Assembly (NCBI GenBank): GCA_025769875.1
Contig: JAGFNK010000025.1
Span: 186,001 to 250,000 of the forward strand
DNA length: 64,000 bases
DNA from: Russula earlei
Lineage: Eukaryota; Basidiomycota; Agaricomycetes; Russulales; Russulaceae
Direction of reading: 5' to 3'
Of this stretch, positions 1-11,258 are shown piece after piece. Under the pieces are notes generated by a model. It saw nothing but the letters and a program-made list of their open reading frames with translations. It did no database searches and had not been told where the DNA came from. The translations under genes were made by a program, and so were the position numbers. Position 1 is the stretch's first letter. Every line of letters starts with the position of its first letter.

Positions 1-52
1 TCTCCATTCGCTTATACGTTTCAAGAACGTAGTCGAGGAGATGGTACGATGC
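1..52 (-). CDS. Possible exon of an unidentified gene running off the left edge
   Basis: On the minus strand, after an AG acceptor at about 53-54, a short open stretch reads ASYHLLDYVLETYKRME to the window edge. Its composition looks like coding sequence and an in-frame stop lies just upstream of the acceptor, as expected at an intron/exon edge. The upstream exon was not resolved; a stretch around 150-260 (frame reading RKTLYRWILLPR before a GT) is one candidate. No family was recognised. It lies downstream of the UBP6 stop on the same strand. Confidence 0.25.
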
Positions 53-413
53 CTTTTCGTCAGTGAAACATCAGTAGGAGACGTAGAAACCTCAGCGTGT
101 TTGACCACTGGCCGAAATCACCGTGACTTGGTAGGTTTACGATTGACATGTGGAATCAATCCACCTAGGTAGTAATATCCAACGGTAAAGCGTTTTTCTG
201 GAATCGGCCATTGAGACGCGCCATGAAATTGCGATTTCAAGTTCAAGTGTCAAAGATGTGCGTGTGCTCATCACAGAAAGCGGTTGTGCTAACCAGGGCC
301 TGCTAGAATGCTCCAGATCTCCTTCCATTGATCGATAGCGGTGCGCTGCCGTCGACACATGTTGAGTACGATTCGACGAACTACGCACGCGCATGATTTC
401 ACTGGGTTCACCA

Positions 414-2534
414 TCACAGCCCTTTGCTCTTGTATAGTAGCACATACGCTGACGAATCTTCCCCACCTCCATCGAGTGTTGTAAGTTTCTCAGAAGGAAA
501 CACGCTGACCTTGTTGTCATCGAATTTGAGCCAGTCCTCGTCCTCCTCCTTACCCGTGAGTGCGCGTCGCGCAACAAACGCAATGTAATGTCCCGAGTCG
601 GCAGCTGCCCCCTTATGGGTAATAATGGCTACATGACACATACATCGTGAGTCCATCACTCTGATAACGACGCGCGAGAAAATAAGTTCACCAACGAGGT
701 CGTAAAGCCCTGTCTGGCTTGCGCCTACGTCTGCCTTGATAGCCGGATCTATCAATGCTTCCAATTCTGTCTTCTCCCGCGCGCGATACCATTCTTCCGG
801 CTGTAGCTCGCCGCCTGCAACAGACTGCTGTGTAGTAGGCTCGCTCATCTCGACGTCACCGCCACCTGGTGTTTCCCCAGTTGCCTCTGTCGCAGACCCA
901 GCATCTCCGCTGGGAGACTGTGTGACAGGAACCGCAGCTCGTGTACGTTTTCGAACTTTGCGACGTTCGTCGCGAGCTTGCTCTATCTGAATACGCTTTC
1001 CGGAGACGGGCCGCATCTTTTCTCGGAGCTTGTCTGTCACAATGTCGAGTGCGTCGAACTCAGTCGGGAACTTTACTTTCCTCTGCGTAGCTCTGGTGAG
1101 TACGACAGACCTAAAGGTGAGACAAGAGGTACTCACCATGATCTTGGCCTTCTTGTTAATGTCACGACGCCAGGTGAATCGTACCATATGTATCGTAAGA
1201 TATGACGGGAGTCGAGATAGGCGGGCGCTCGAATTGTACGTTGCTTCGCGCCCAAGTGTTGGGGAATGCTTGACAACTGTTTGGTTGAGCGCCTACATCG
1301 AGGATGAGGCCCTGCGCTGAGAGTGAGAGGAGACATACCTCCATGATGCCAGAAATCATGAAATTGGTGTTTCCGCTAATATTACATTCGACTTTCGAGA
1401 CATTTTCTTCAACCGCACTGGGTGGCTCGTCAGGTGCCTCTGGGGAAGATAACCTAGGGAAGAGTTGATCAACGTCGTGTGATAAGACACTAGAACGGTT
1501 AGGTCACACACGTGCGGACGAGTGTCCCAGTCAGGTATTGGTCGATAAATGCAGTGCGCGAGGTACTGGTACCTGATGCCGACACGCCAGGCACGTCTCT
1601 AAGTCGGTTAGTCAACTGTGTCCAACACTCCTCCGCATCTGAGTCATCTTAGCGTCACCAGTTGACGGAATGAATGAAGGGCAGACCTTGTTGGGCGTAG
1701 CTGTTTCCCGTCCTGCTGCGTTCTGAGAACTGAGGAATGGCAGCTCTGAGCACCGTGAAGAATGCGAGTGGCATGACACCGCCCGTGGAGTGCGCCATCG
1801 AGGTATAGAGGTCACGAAGAGAGCGTGCGATCGGGTTGAGCTCACGTGAGCTGGAGAGCACAGTGTCATGAATGGCAGACGAAAGAGAAAACGATTCATG
1901 TGACAAACGAACTCTGAGAGAGCAGTCTGCAACTCCGGAATAGCACGTAGGGCCTGGATGGTCGCGCTCATGTAACATGTATTTCCCAAGCTGGAGGTAC
2001 AAGATCAGTTGACGTGGGGAGCTCGAGAGTGCTTTGGCGCACTTTGTGAGACCAACGGGCATCCCAAGCTGAGGCCGCATCAGACCAGAGAAATGGATCA
2101 GGGACATCAAGCCTACCGCATCTGCCAGCTCGGTATCGTTCAGATCCTCTAAGAATTTGATAGGCTCAGATGGTGGTTGGGGAAGTTCGCCTGCGGCACC
2201 GACAGCCACAAAGGTCTGGCCCTGTTACCAGACACGGTCGGTCGGTAGGGAATCGCTGACACAGGTGAAGACAGGACTCACTTCTTTTGGCCCGATTTTT
2301 TCCCAATCAGAGTCATCCTGAGAGGAAAATGTGAAACCTCCTTTTTCATGTAGCATTCCAAATGTCCCGCCACACCTTGAGGACACCACCTTTTACCATA
2401 ACTTTCATCCGATCCAAGGGAACACCAGTCAGTTGGTAAACAGTCTCTTTAAAAGCGAGAGGAGGCTTCTGCGGATCAAGTTCGAGGTCATACTTTTTCC
2501 CCGCATGCTTGATATGGACTTTCAAAGGAGCCAT
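414..2534 (-). CDS. ubp6: Ubiquitin carboxyl-terminal hydrolase UBP6/USP14 (proteasome-associated)
   Basis: This is a deubiquitinase of the USP14/Ubp6 family, which docks on the 19S proteasome and trims ubiquitin from substrates. The first exon (from 2534) encodes an N-terminal ubiquitin-like domain (MAPLKVHIKHAGKKYDLELD... to VKGGVLK). Splicing through short introns then gives DDSDWEKIGPK and GQTFVAVGAAGELP, followed by the catalytic Cys box GLTNLGNTCYMSATIQALR, with Asn and Cys in place (about 1990-2060). The C-terminal exons carry RKVKFPTEFDALDIVTDKLR, a charged linker rich in Lys/Arg and Glu, and the His box DSGHYIAFVARR followed by DEDWLKFDDNKVSVFP and AYVLLY, ending SKGL. Both catalytic boxes are intact, so the gene looks functional; not every internal junction was checked. 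It is divergent from the BAP31 gene at 2801. Confidence 0.93.
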
Positions 2535-2800
2535 AGTTGTTAATGTCGTTGGCAGACTTGAGGGATGCGAATGGAACGAGTTCTGCCCGAAGACTCACTC
2601 GATTTTGATGTTTCGCGAAAGCCGCGCGTCTCGCGCGTGACTGGAATGCCATCACGTGATAATGTGACAAATGGTCAGAAAGTGTGACGTCAATGTGGCA
2701 CACCCGTCTAAGGCTACGCGTGCTTGAGACACGTCTGCGCAACGAGATAACTCGAGCAAGATTAGGTCTTTCCCTTTCAACCTTCATCCCACCTCCGACG
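2535..2800. promoter_or_regulatory. Short divergent promoter region between UBP6 and BAP31
   Basis: Only 266 bp separate the two start codons, so the promoters and 5' UTRs of both genes must fit here. A pyrimidine-rich stretch (about 2765-2790, ctttccctttcaacc) precedes the BAP31 ATG, as is common at fungal transcription starts. No TATA box was recognised for either gene. Confidence 0.55.
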
Positions 2801-3680
2801 ATGACCATTTAGTACGTTTTCATCCGTGTTTCGTTACGATTGAGCTCACTGTGACCTTCCGCAGCTACTCGCTCACGTTCGCACTTCTTGCCTCTGAGAT
2901 GTTCACCTTCTGCATATTTGTGGCACCGCTCCCCTTCAAGATCCGCAGGAAACTCTTCCGCTTCCTCTCGGAGAGCCAGACTGTGGCCAAGGTTGCTTAT
3001 GGTTTGAAGATCTCCTTCATGTACGCAAACTTATTCTTGGCTCCATACCAACCTTCATACTGTAAACCAGATTCGTTGGGGTCTTGTTCGTAGACGCGGT
3101 TCAGCGCATGTTTCGTATCACCACGGAGGTTGAAGCAGCCAAGTCTATTGGGCAAGGTATACAGGATGTGCGCGCAGAGACCTCGATCGCTGCGCGCAAG
3201 TTCTAGTTCGTCCCTGCGTTATCTATTTACATCAACGCATTGACTACTGTACATTAAGCGCTCAGCGCAACGTTTACCTCACAGGGTTTTGCTTGTTCCT
3301 CTCGCTCGTCCTCACGCGGACGTTCCTCATCATCCAGGACCTTATCCACCTTCAAGACGAGTACGCCAAGTTGAAAAAGGCTGTGCGTCGCACGAGTTCA
3401 TTCCCTCCCGGTTACGTCATGGCTGATGTAATGACTAGACGGCGGACAACTCACGAAATAATGTCTTGGCTGGCGACCAGACAAGAGAAATTGAGAGGCT
3501 TAAGAAAGACCTTGGTAAGCTCGTTGACGTTTGCGATTGAAACACATTCCCATCATTTTTAATCCACATTCAGAGGCTTTGAAAGAGCAAGCCAGATCAC
3601 AAGCAAAGGAGTATGACAGACTTGCAGACCAGTACAATAAGGAGACCTCCCAACCCATCTCAGACAAGCGCTCGGACTAG
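2801..3680 (+). CDS. BAP31/Yet family ER membrane protein
   Basis: This is an ER integral membrane protein of the B-cell receptor-associated protein 31 (Yet1/Yet3 in yeast) family, which acts in ER quality control and export of membrane cargo. Six exons (2801-2811, 2865-3020, 3071-3205, 3259-3382, 3439-3514, 3574-3680) splice in phase to 202 aa. Transmembrane segments are YSLTFALLASEMFTFCIFV, then IFVGVLFVDAVQRM, then VYLTGFCLFLSLVLTRTFLI. The family signatures PLPFKIRRKLFRFL and the TEVEAA/YAQRN region are present. The C-terminal third (DLIHLQDEYAKLKKA to LKKDLEALKEQARSQAKEY) is a cytosolic coiled coil. The last residues are DKRSD, without the KKxx retrieval signal of animal BAP31. The very short first exon (MTIY) is recovered only by splicing. 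Length matches the family. Confidence 0.92.
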
Positions 3681-4016
3681 GAAAGCGAGTCTGAGGTGTA
3701 AATGTTTAGGGAGAGCGTGTTTAAGACGTGCTCTCTGTCTTCCATTCATGTTCGGTGCTAGTGATCTTTGTCTCGATGTCATAGCAGACATGTATGCCGT
3801 CACTTCGAAAAAAAGAAAACGTCGAGTGATGCATCGAATTGTATAGATTGTATTGAAACGAAAAAAGTCGGCACGAAAAATCAACAGAAGTGATACATTT
3901 GCGAGGAGAGGACCCAAAACAGTTGGTCATCATAGTTGTCACCGCGAGATGGCATCTTCAAAACAGGATCGTCATCGGCGAACAAGACGATTCACATACT
4001 GAGGACTACAGGGATC
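3681..4016. other. Intergenic, convergent 3' ends of BAP31 and IATP
   Basis: This 336-bp interval receives the 3' UTRs of two convergent genes. It is A/T-richer than its flanks, with short A runs near 3810 and 3860. No coding signal or RNA gene was recognised. Confidence 0.5.
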
Positions 4017-4542
4017 CTAATTCGACGAGATCTCGTCGTGTCGCTTCTGCAGTTCCGCCTGAAAGATAGGGTATGTATCACAACGCACTGGGCGGTCTCC
4101 AAGCAAAGGAGGTGATTGAACGCTACGCACAAGTTCAGCCTTCTTCTTTTCCATCTGTGCATCGAAATGGACCCAGTAATGTAAGCAGGGACAACGAATG
4201 CATGAGAAAGTGCTGTACCTCTGCTTTGAGCTTCTCGAGTTTCCTTCGTTCCGTTTGTTTTATGTATTGATCTGGTTTCGGAAGGTTATCGTTGTTTGCA
4301 TCATCAGGTCACTCGTTCGAAACACAAACCCTCATGAGCCTTTTCCTTCTTTCTGCAAAATCGAGAAAGGCACCATCAGACACCGTTTTTTTGGTGAGTG
4401 AGAACGGGGGGGAGGGTGCCACCAACACGTACCCAAACTCCCTACTGGCAGCGACACTGCCCTCCTTGATGCTGCTCGTGTATCTACGCGCAGAGGGTTT
4501 GGCAGCAAGGGAGATCTGACGAAGAGAAGTCCGAGCGAGCAT
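4017..4542 (-). CDS. inh1: Mitochondrial F1Fo-ATPase inhibitor protein (IATP/INH1 family)
   Basis: This small matrix protein binds F1 and blocks ATP hydrolysis when the membrane potential collapses. Four short introns (the first at 4353-4432) give an 83-residue precursor. Residues 1-21 (MLARTSLRQISLAAKPSARR) form an Arg/Ser/Ala-rich amphipathic mitochondrial presequence. Then come the inhibitory segment with the family signature GSVAASREFGKKEKAHEDQY and a C-terminal dimerising coiled coil (KLEKLKAEMEKKKAELAELQ), ending EISSN. The conserved EGS, F and K-K-E-K-A-x-E-D-Q-Y pattern is the hallmark of IATP. Every splice junction is GT-AG and in phase. It is transcribed divergently from ATP14, its functional partner. 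Confidence 0.9.
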
Positions 4543-5190
4543 ATTGGTTGCAATGTCGTCGTGGCTGGTTGGCTTTGGGGATGTGTGTGCGAGCGTTTGT
4601 GCCTGCTTTGTCAGCGGTCAAGACGTCGTGATGAGCTGGTTCCGGCAACGTCGGCATCGGCATCAAAGGTGTCCATGATTTCTGGCTTAGCTTAACAAGC
4701 GGCGGCGGCTGTGTAGCTCTTCACATATATGTCCATATGGCCAAACGTAGTTAGACAATCTTTGTGGCCGAGTTTGTTCACACAACCAAACGTATAACTC
4801 GTCGAACCTGTACATTGCACGTGGTGATGTACACATCACATCATCCGCCACGTCGCCTGAAGGTACTTGCAGCACGTGGAGGATAGGTCTACGTATTGCA
4901 GCCATTATTCTCAATGTGTGTTGGTTGGTATCATGGCAGGTACCGTACGCAACCGACCATGCACGTCGTGGGAATCCCTGGTCGGTGATCGGAGTAAAGA
5001 TCGGCAACTCCCGGGCGTGCTCGCCCCGACGCCCGACGTGACGTCGCTCTCGACCCAGTGCCATGTCGACGATCCTTAAACATACTGCAGCTGCCGTCCG
5101 TGCCATATATTCGCATACAGTCTTAGCTAGTCATTAATTTTCGCCTCGTAGACCCGCCTTTGTGCGCGCTCGCGCATCCGGACTTATGCA
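4543..5190. promoter_or_regulatory. Divergent intergenic region between IATP and ATP14
   Basis: This 648-bp region separates the start codons of two divergently transcribed ATP synthase-related genes and should hold both promoters. A 139-codon minus-strand frame at 4687-5106 has no recognisable domain or coding bias and is not called. No clear TATA box or binding site could be assigned. Confidence 0.4.
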
Positions 5191-5617
5191 ATGACCTCCG
5201 TCGCACGAAAGGGTAACATTTCCGACTCACAACAATTTTTCCTTTCACGTCTGATCCCCTTCGTTTTAGATCTCATCCAGGAACTTTACCTGAAGGAACT
5301 CAAGTCATACAAGGCCCCTCCTGCCGTAAGTCACAGAGTCTGTCCGGATAAATTTAGCTGACTCCGCTCACCGGACGGCGGTAACGCAGGCCAAGGATGC
5401 ACACGTAGGTGTGGTTAGGGCTTTCTCTGCACCAGCACTTCCCTCTGCGCCTACGCTTCCCGACCTGGCCACTGAGCTGGCGGCGTATGATGCAACGGAG
5501 CCAACACGGGCCACCACCACAGATGCGATTGCGGGACATGGTGAGCCCGCAGCGGGGGCAGAGGCGTACCTAGCATTTTTGGAGGCAGACGAGGCGCCAG
5601 AGGAGGCTCACCACTAG
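5191..5617 (+). CDS. atp14: F1Fo ATP synthase subunit h (ATP14)
   Basis: Subunit h belongs to the peripheral stalk of mitochondrial ATP synthase. Three exons (5191-5212, 5270-5325, 5390-5617) join in phase to 101 aa. The N-terminus MTSVARKDLIQELYLKELK followed by SYKAPPAAKDAHVGVVRAF is the family core. It is followed by an Ala/Pro-rich stretch, LATELAAYDATEP, and an acidic C-terminus (FLEADEAPEEAHH). Length and layout match fungal ATP14. Introns carry standard GT-AG ends with a CTGAT/CTGAC branch-like motif. Confidence 0.88.
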
Positions 5618-7179
5618 TTGCTGTGCTCATCGTCTCGAGCCGAACCAACAAATATAGATCTATTCTGCGAAGCCGACACCCCTCCCCTCCTCGATCTCCG
5701 GATCAATGCGGTGACAATCATGACCCACGGTGCATACAACATCATTGGGCAAGTGTGTGACCTTCGCATACGTCTCCTGCTGTGTGCTTGCCGCGGTGTT
5801 GTGAATCACTATCACTACAAACAAACTCCATCTCTGCGACGCCTGATAAACATCTGGTATTTTCCGCGCCTCTTAGACCATCGCTCCGTGAGCCGTTGAG
5901 TTATTGGTGATGAGACGTTTCGAGGAAAGATGGGTCATACGTCAATGCCCATGTGACGTGTTGTACTGCTCTCTTTCCGTTTTCTTATGGCAAGAATATA
6001 ATCCTCACATTAACATGTGATGTACTATTACTGGACTGCACCTAGTTTAAGTCCGATGAGATGGCCGCCTGCCTGCCGTTTTGTTCCCAGTCTCTCGCTT
6101 GGTGTACTAGTACTCTAGCCAACTTCATGGTGCTCTTTTCATCATCCAATCAGTCGGGTCGCGGAAAGAGTTATGTGCTGAAGCGCGCCGCGCTCTGTGG
6201 TCGATTGCTGTCACGCTACTCTGCCTGATGTTGGCGCGGAAGGCGTCGGTCACACCGCCGGTGACTTACTTCCCTTCGCCTCGTTCCTGTCAGCTACCTT
6301 GACATTGCCACAGCATTTGATCGGGCACAATACACGCCGAGCTGTAGGATAGCAGAGTATGAGTTCTTCTCCCCGGTCACAACTGTTAACCCGATTACCG
6401 GTAACTGTCATCTCTCCCGTGACCCCGTCCTACAGGTGTCGGGTGTCGCCACATTTGCGAAACTCGAGTCGTCTGGTCGATCAGAACCACTTTGGGTATC
6501 AAAATGGCTCGTGTTTACCGGCATAGCATCATACCACCGTACAGATGCCACCACCACCTGGCGGGTCAAACGGTGTATTAGGTGGAGGCATGGCCATGGG
6601 ACCACGACCTTCGGTGGAGGGTTTCCTGAGTAGGCAAACCTTGTCGGCCTTCAAACTTTTCAATCTTTGGTATTTGACTAGGATTTGAGTAGCGCCACAG
6701 ATATCGGGTTGTCATGGCCGCTTGAAGAAATACCTCGCCGTCAATTCGGGCCCTCCGGGTTCAGTTCGATCAGAAGTGATCTTCACGAATCCCCGCTGTG
6801 GATCATCACTTGCTCCCAGATGTGGTAGATTGCTCACACCCAGTCCGACCCGGGGCGCTCATGCGCTGCAAGCAGAAGATTCTCAGACAAGGTGTCTAGC
6901 GCTCCCTTGGCTAGCTAGATACGTTAACGAGGCAATGTTGATGACCTGTTGCCCTTTCCACGACCTTCGTATCCTTTTGCTGTGAGACCTCGTTTTGGAC
7001 CCACATCGTCCTACCAAGGACCACATCCGCCCTACTTCCTTGATGTGTTCCCGTCAGCTGTTTACTCGCTTTCCCGTCCCCTCATAAGTTTCAGGCCCTG
7101 GAGCCCTTATTCCCCCATCCACCTGGATTTTAGACACCACGTTCCAGGTGCCGGGTGGTGGCGCAAAAAGTAGCACGCG
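5618..7179. other. Intergenic; only weak coding signals
   Basis: No gene is supported over about 1.5 kb. A possible small exon starts at 6545 (MPPPPGGSNGVLGGGMAMG, open to a GT at 6669) and an open frame encodes a Pro/Tyr/Phe-rich stretch at about 6940-7170. These could be 5' exons of the gene that follows, but no splice chain joined them convincingly. Confidence 0.35.
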
Positions 7180-8292
7180 ATGGTCGCTTATCCTAGTCCA
7201 CAAAGTCACAGGATTGTAGGGCCTGCACGGTACTCACCGTTGACCCACAGCTCCGTTTTCGATGAAACGATACCAGGTGATGCCAGGGAAATGCACCGAG
7301 CTGGCCCCGGCATAAAAGACAGCAGCGAGGGGATGAAGGTCTTCACTTCCTTCGATCGAATTATGGCCTCCCCAGCATCACCGTCTACAGTATGAGTTCT
7401 CTCCCGTTTGATCATTCTTGTAATGACTTTAGAATTGGCAGAGAGATTTATTGTACACTCATGGCAACATCGCTCGAGCGTTCGGGGCACAAGATGCGGC
7501 TGAGTACTTCACTCGCCTTTTGAGGATTGACGAACACTTTTGCCATCTCTCCTTTGCACACAACGGGCCCGAGACTTTCTTTGTCACATGGCCTACCGTG
7601 CCGAGTGCTCATCCCTCCGTCCTCATTGCCAATCGACCGGCTTGGCTTCTCGATTACCTAGTGCGAAACTATGGCACCGTCGTCCCGCAGGGTATCTGGT
7701 CTCCTGCGAATCCTGCCGATGCTCAACGTTACAACAATGTTCCATTGAATATGCCCATCTTCTTTGTTCACAACGATCGGAGGTCCCTAGGATTACCCGT
7801 GACATCGGCTAACGCGGGTAATTGCATGGGACTTTTGAATGCGCATGCTACGGCTCCTGTTGGGGAGTGTCACACGACCTACATACGCATCAAGGTGAGC
7901 GAGTTTCAAGTCGTACGTCGTCCGAGTGCTGGACAATCCAATCCAGTGGCCTGGCTACCCTGAGTGGTCTACTCAGATTATGACTCGGGACCAAACCTCA
8001 TTGCACAGAACAATCACCCTCGAAAAACTGGCAAAACGCGTTGCGAGCGCGGTGTGCAAGTTTGTCGAAGTGAGCCCTATCGAATTTTCTCGTCGCACTT
8101 GACCTGAGGCTGACCTCGACGCAGTCTTACGCACACCTCCAGTGCCAGTTTCCTGACTGGCGAGTTGGAGGTCCCGGCGGCATCAGAAGCGACGATATCA
8201 TTCTGATAGGGTTTATCCACGTCTCTCAGGGAAGCTGGCAACCAATCCTCCAAATTAATCGTTACATCATGTCAGGATTCCCGAACGTGTAG
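7180..8292 (+). CDS. Conserved hypothetical protein, copy A (paralogue of 19658-20534)
   Basis: No known domain was recognised. Four exons (7180-7389, 7442-7894, 7947-8069, 8125-8292) splice in phase to about 317 aa; the 5' end is uncertain. Exons 2-4 are clearly homologous to the gene at 19658-20534. Shared blocks include GNIA-x-x-FG, PAWLLDY, GTVVPQ-x-IWS, LNMPIFFV, TTYIRI, WPGY-x-x-WSTQIMT-x-DQTS, KRVASAV and GSWQPILQ-x-NR. Both copies have an identically placed 123-nt penultimate exon, so the model is supported by conservation. Without a signal peptide or membrane segment it is probably cytosolic or nuclear. Function unknown. Confidence 0.68.
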
Positions 8293-10569
8293 TTGAGTGA
8301 CGATTGAGTGGCCGCGATCGGCTGTACTGGCTAGAATCTATTATTATGTACTATGCTCATTATAGATATCCTCGAAGGAAACGCGCACAATGAGAGTCTA
8401 AACTCTGTCGCATTGAGGATTTATAGGTCCGTCACCCACAGCGCCTACCACTGACGGGCCCAGTGCTACAAGTACTCATAAGTGCACATTCACGGCGCTC
8501 CGCGGTGAGGCGTGCGACGTGTTGAAACATTCATCACGATGTTTCAGTGATGAGGGTCGTTGCGAGATAGTCCCTCAAGTTAACGATTCTCCAGGGATCA
8601 TGGTCCTCTTCAAAGTCCTAGCAGATTGACCATGAGGTGTTATCGCTGTGGATTAAATCAATATAGGTGCTGTGACTTTCACGAACGAGAAGAGCGCCTA
8701 CGCGACGTGTCAGATGCACAAGAAACGGGGGTAAGGAAGGAAGAAGCCAGAGATCAATCAATCTTTCTATCGTGACGCTCTTGCTTGGATCCCCTTTCAA
8801 CTGGACGTCCGTTGCAGTTTGCAAGTTGTCGGACTGTGATGGTCTTATTTTCGACTTGAAAGATAATTCTCCAAACGCCTCCGAGTCAGTCGGCGGGGCC
8901 GTCATGCCGTCCCACATGACGGCGCACCGGTTCACGCCGCAAAATTTCACGATGCGGGTTGTTCGCTCTTCACAGTCTCCAACGACTTTCCCCACCGGCA
9001 CCCAAGTGCTCCGACCGCGGGAGTGTTCTCCCGAGAGTCAAGCGTGTGAGTCGCGGGCAACACGGAGATCAGGACTAGGGCTGTTGCAGTGTTGCCAGCA
9101 GAGCCAGCCCGTTTTGTTTCGAGTTGTCTCCCCTACTCTTCACCTTGTATAAATATATTTTTATGGCCTGTACCGCGGTGTTCTCAGCGTCAGCGTCCGA
9201 AGGTTGAGCAACGCATGGGCATGCGTATATATGCTGTGTCACGTGGGCGCGCCCACGGATTCAGAGTCCGCTGCCGGGCTCCTGATTGTACCGATCACGT
9301 CCACATACACATGCCATCAAGGTCATCTTTCTCGACGCGAAGGTGTTTCGAGTACCGTTACCAATCTCGTATGAGATTACGGGGTCTCTTCGATTCAAGA
9401 TCTCCTCTCGTGCAATAGTACGCTCGCCCCCGACTTCTCCGCTCTCCGTGTCGACGAGGATGTGTCAAAACGCAAACGGAACGGTTTTCGATGCCCAGCT
9501 CAAGATGGCTTCGGCGAGATGGCACAAAATGTTACGAATTTATGTTCTGCACGAGCATGAGCGATCAAGGGCCTGCACCCCCGAGCAAAAGCGCGACGCG
9601 TGGATGCGGCATCGGGCTGAGTGGTGGGAAAGGCAAGGCGGCGACTAGGGCCGACCAACCCGAATGCGTCCGAACGAGAACGTACGTGCTTGATCGTCGC
9701 AGCAGCTACTGTGGATTTCTCCCTGATCAATTGAATCCGCTGAGGGATTCCTTCGTGTCCACAAGGCGCCACGTAGATTGTGTTTCGACTCACGGGTTCG
9801 GTCGGCGGAGCTGGCCATCTCATTTCGTTCTCGATTTGGTCATCACATTAAGCTGTGCCTTAGATTCTCCACGTACGGGATATTACAGCAGCCACACGGA
9901 ACCAAGGGAACACACGAGGCCTACTCATTAAAATGTCCGAGATCAGTCGTATTGGCGCTATGCCTTCGGTATCACGATGCACATGAGATGAGAGGGCATC
10001 ACAATGTCGGGACCGTACCGCAACGCAAGCGCTGGCGGTTTACTCGAGGCCGCCGCCTCTGGCATCGTCTGGCCACCGTTGTTGAGAGCGCATCGCCATG
10101 TGCCCTACGACTACTTGTGACATGTACGAGGGCCATATAGTACTGCGCCAGTACCTTGGTTTTATATGATAGCAAGCAAGTTTGCCCTACTTCTCAGCAG
10201 CTGATACGAACCACTCGACCTTCATGACATGATTTAAAGTGGTTCTCAGGTTCTCGATGTATTCAACTTGCAAGCACGGAAATGTCCGTGCATCAACGTT
10301 GCATCAAAATTCAATCACGATGTAACGGATGCATAGCCCTGCCCATCCAGATCCTGCATTTGTGGACAGAGGGGAGGTGGACCCGTCACAGTATAAAGCC
10401 AATGCCTGCGGTTACAATTCTCCTCAACTGTAGTTCCATTCACGATATACGAGCAGGTACCGGTTACCGACAATCTTTCTAAACTTTCCACGTCAACGAT
10501 CTTGTTCATACCTCGACAACTTGGACAGCTTTCATTTCAGAAATACATATTCCCCACCCATAAGGAGGG
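8293..10569. other. 2.3-kb interval without a confidently supported gene
   Basis: Two frames have some coding-like composition. One is a minus-strand frame at about 8618-9001 (MPVGKVVGDCEERTTRIV...), the other a plus frame at 9286-9648 ending in RHRAEWWERQGGD. Neither shows a known domain or a convincing splice chain. A short inverted repeat (gaaacat...atgtttc) occurs at about 8524-8547. Nothing else was seen. Confidence 0.35.
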
Positions 10570-11051
10570 ATGCGAACCTCCTCCGTTGTTGTCACACTCT
10601 GCCTTGCTGTTGGCGCCGTTGCTCCATCTTTCGCGCTTCCACGGTATGCTGACCTCCTCAAGTTCTCTTTCTCTCCTGAACTTTACAACGCAGAGGACCC
10701 GGACCCAATCAGCTGCAGCCGCTGGACTCAGTGTTGGCCGAAGTGAGCCGGCACAACGAGTTGCAGAACCGACTGATGGAGCAGCTGGATGCACACCAGC
10801 ACCAGCCCAAGTTAGTGGGCACACTGCTGAAGCAGCTGGGGGAGCTGGAGCAGCCGATGGGCACACTGAAGGAGCAGCTGACGCACCACCAGCAGCAGCA
10901 TCCGGAGCTGGGAAAAATGGTGGAGCATCTGGATCAGCAGAGGAAATCTCGGGAGACGCTGCGAGTCCACCTGCAGCACAATCAGGTTCAGTGGCAGACA
11001 CTCAACACAAGGCCACACAATGGGCAGGAATGGATAAGTCCAGTCCCCTAA
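10570..11051 (+). CDS. Small secreted-protein candidate with signal peptide and Q/L-rich coiled-coil tail
   Basis: ATG 10570 opens a classical signal peptide: MRTSSVVVTLCLAVGAVAPS followed by FALPR, with a Leu/Val/Ala core and an AxA-like cleavage site. A GT-AG intron (10644-10693) joins it in phase to a second exon, giving 143 aa. In this frame the mature part is rich in Gln, His and Leu with a coiled-coil pattern (NRLMEQLDAHQHQPKL, LLKQLGELEQPMGTLKEQL). The same exon is fully open in a second frame that is Ala/Gly/Ser-rich. Phase after the intron selects the Q/L frame, but the Ala-rich one resembles low-complexity secreted proteins common in these fungi, so a frameshift cannot be excluded. 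The stop lies 3 nt before a perfect hairpin and the edge of the repeat island. Confidence 0.5.
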
Positions 11052-11054
11052 AAA

Positions 11055-11103
11055 GTCAACTCAGTGGTCAATAAATATCCAATATACTGACCACTGAGTT
11101 GAC
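11055..11103. repeat. Perfect 16-bp inverted repeat at the island boundary
   Basis: The arms GTCAACTCAGTGGTCA (11055-11070) and TGACCACTGAGTTGAC (11088-11103) are perfect inverted copies around a 17-nt A/T-rich loop. It starts 3 nt after the stop codon of the 10570 gene and ends where CpG-poor repeat sequence begins. It may be a transposon terminus or an RNA 3'-end hairpin. Confidence 0.85.
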
Positions 11104-11258
11104 AATATAACCAAATGATAATCATATAATGTACATAATTCCCTAGCTTCATTATCATGATGATAATCAAGGCTTGTGTTACCATTATTTTTCCCATATA
11201 TTTTTTCCATATAAGGGTTTTATAATTTTGTTATGACTGTGCTATGTAAGTTACATAT

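Noticed and set aside
4687..5106. 139-codon minus-strand frame between IATP and ATP14
   Set aside because: No recognisable domain, composition not coding-like, and it occupies the promoter interval of two solid genes.
10537..11001. 154-codon minus-strand frame opposite the secreted-protein gene
   Set aside because: It is the complement of the Ala/Gly-rich repeat sequence, and it has neither a signal nor a domain.
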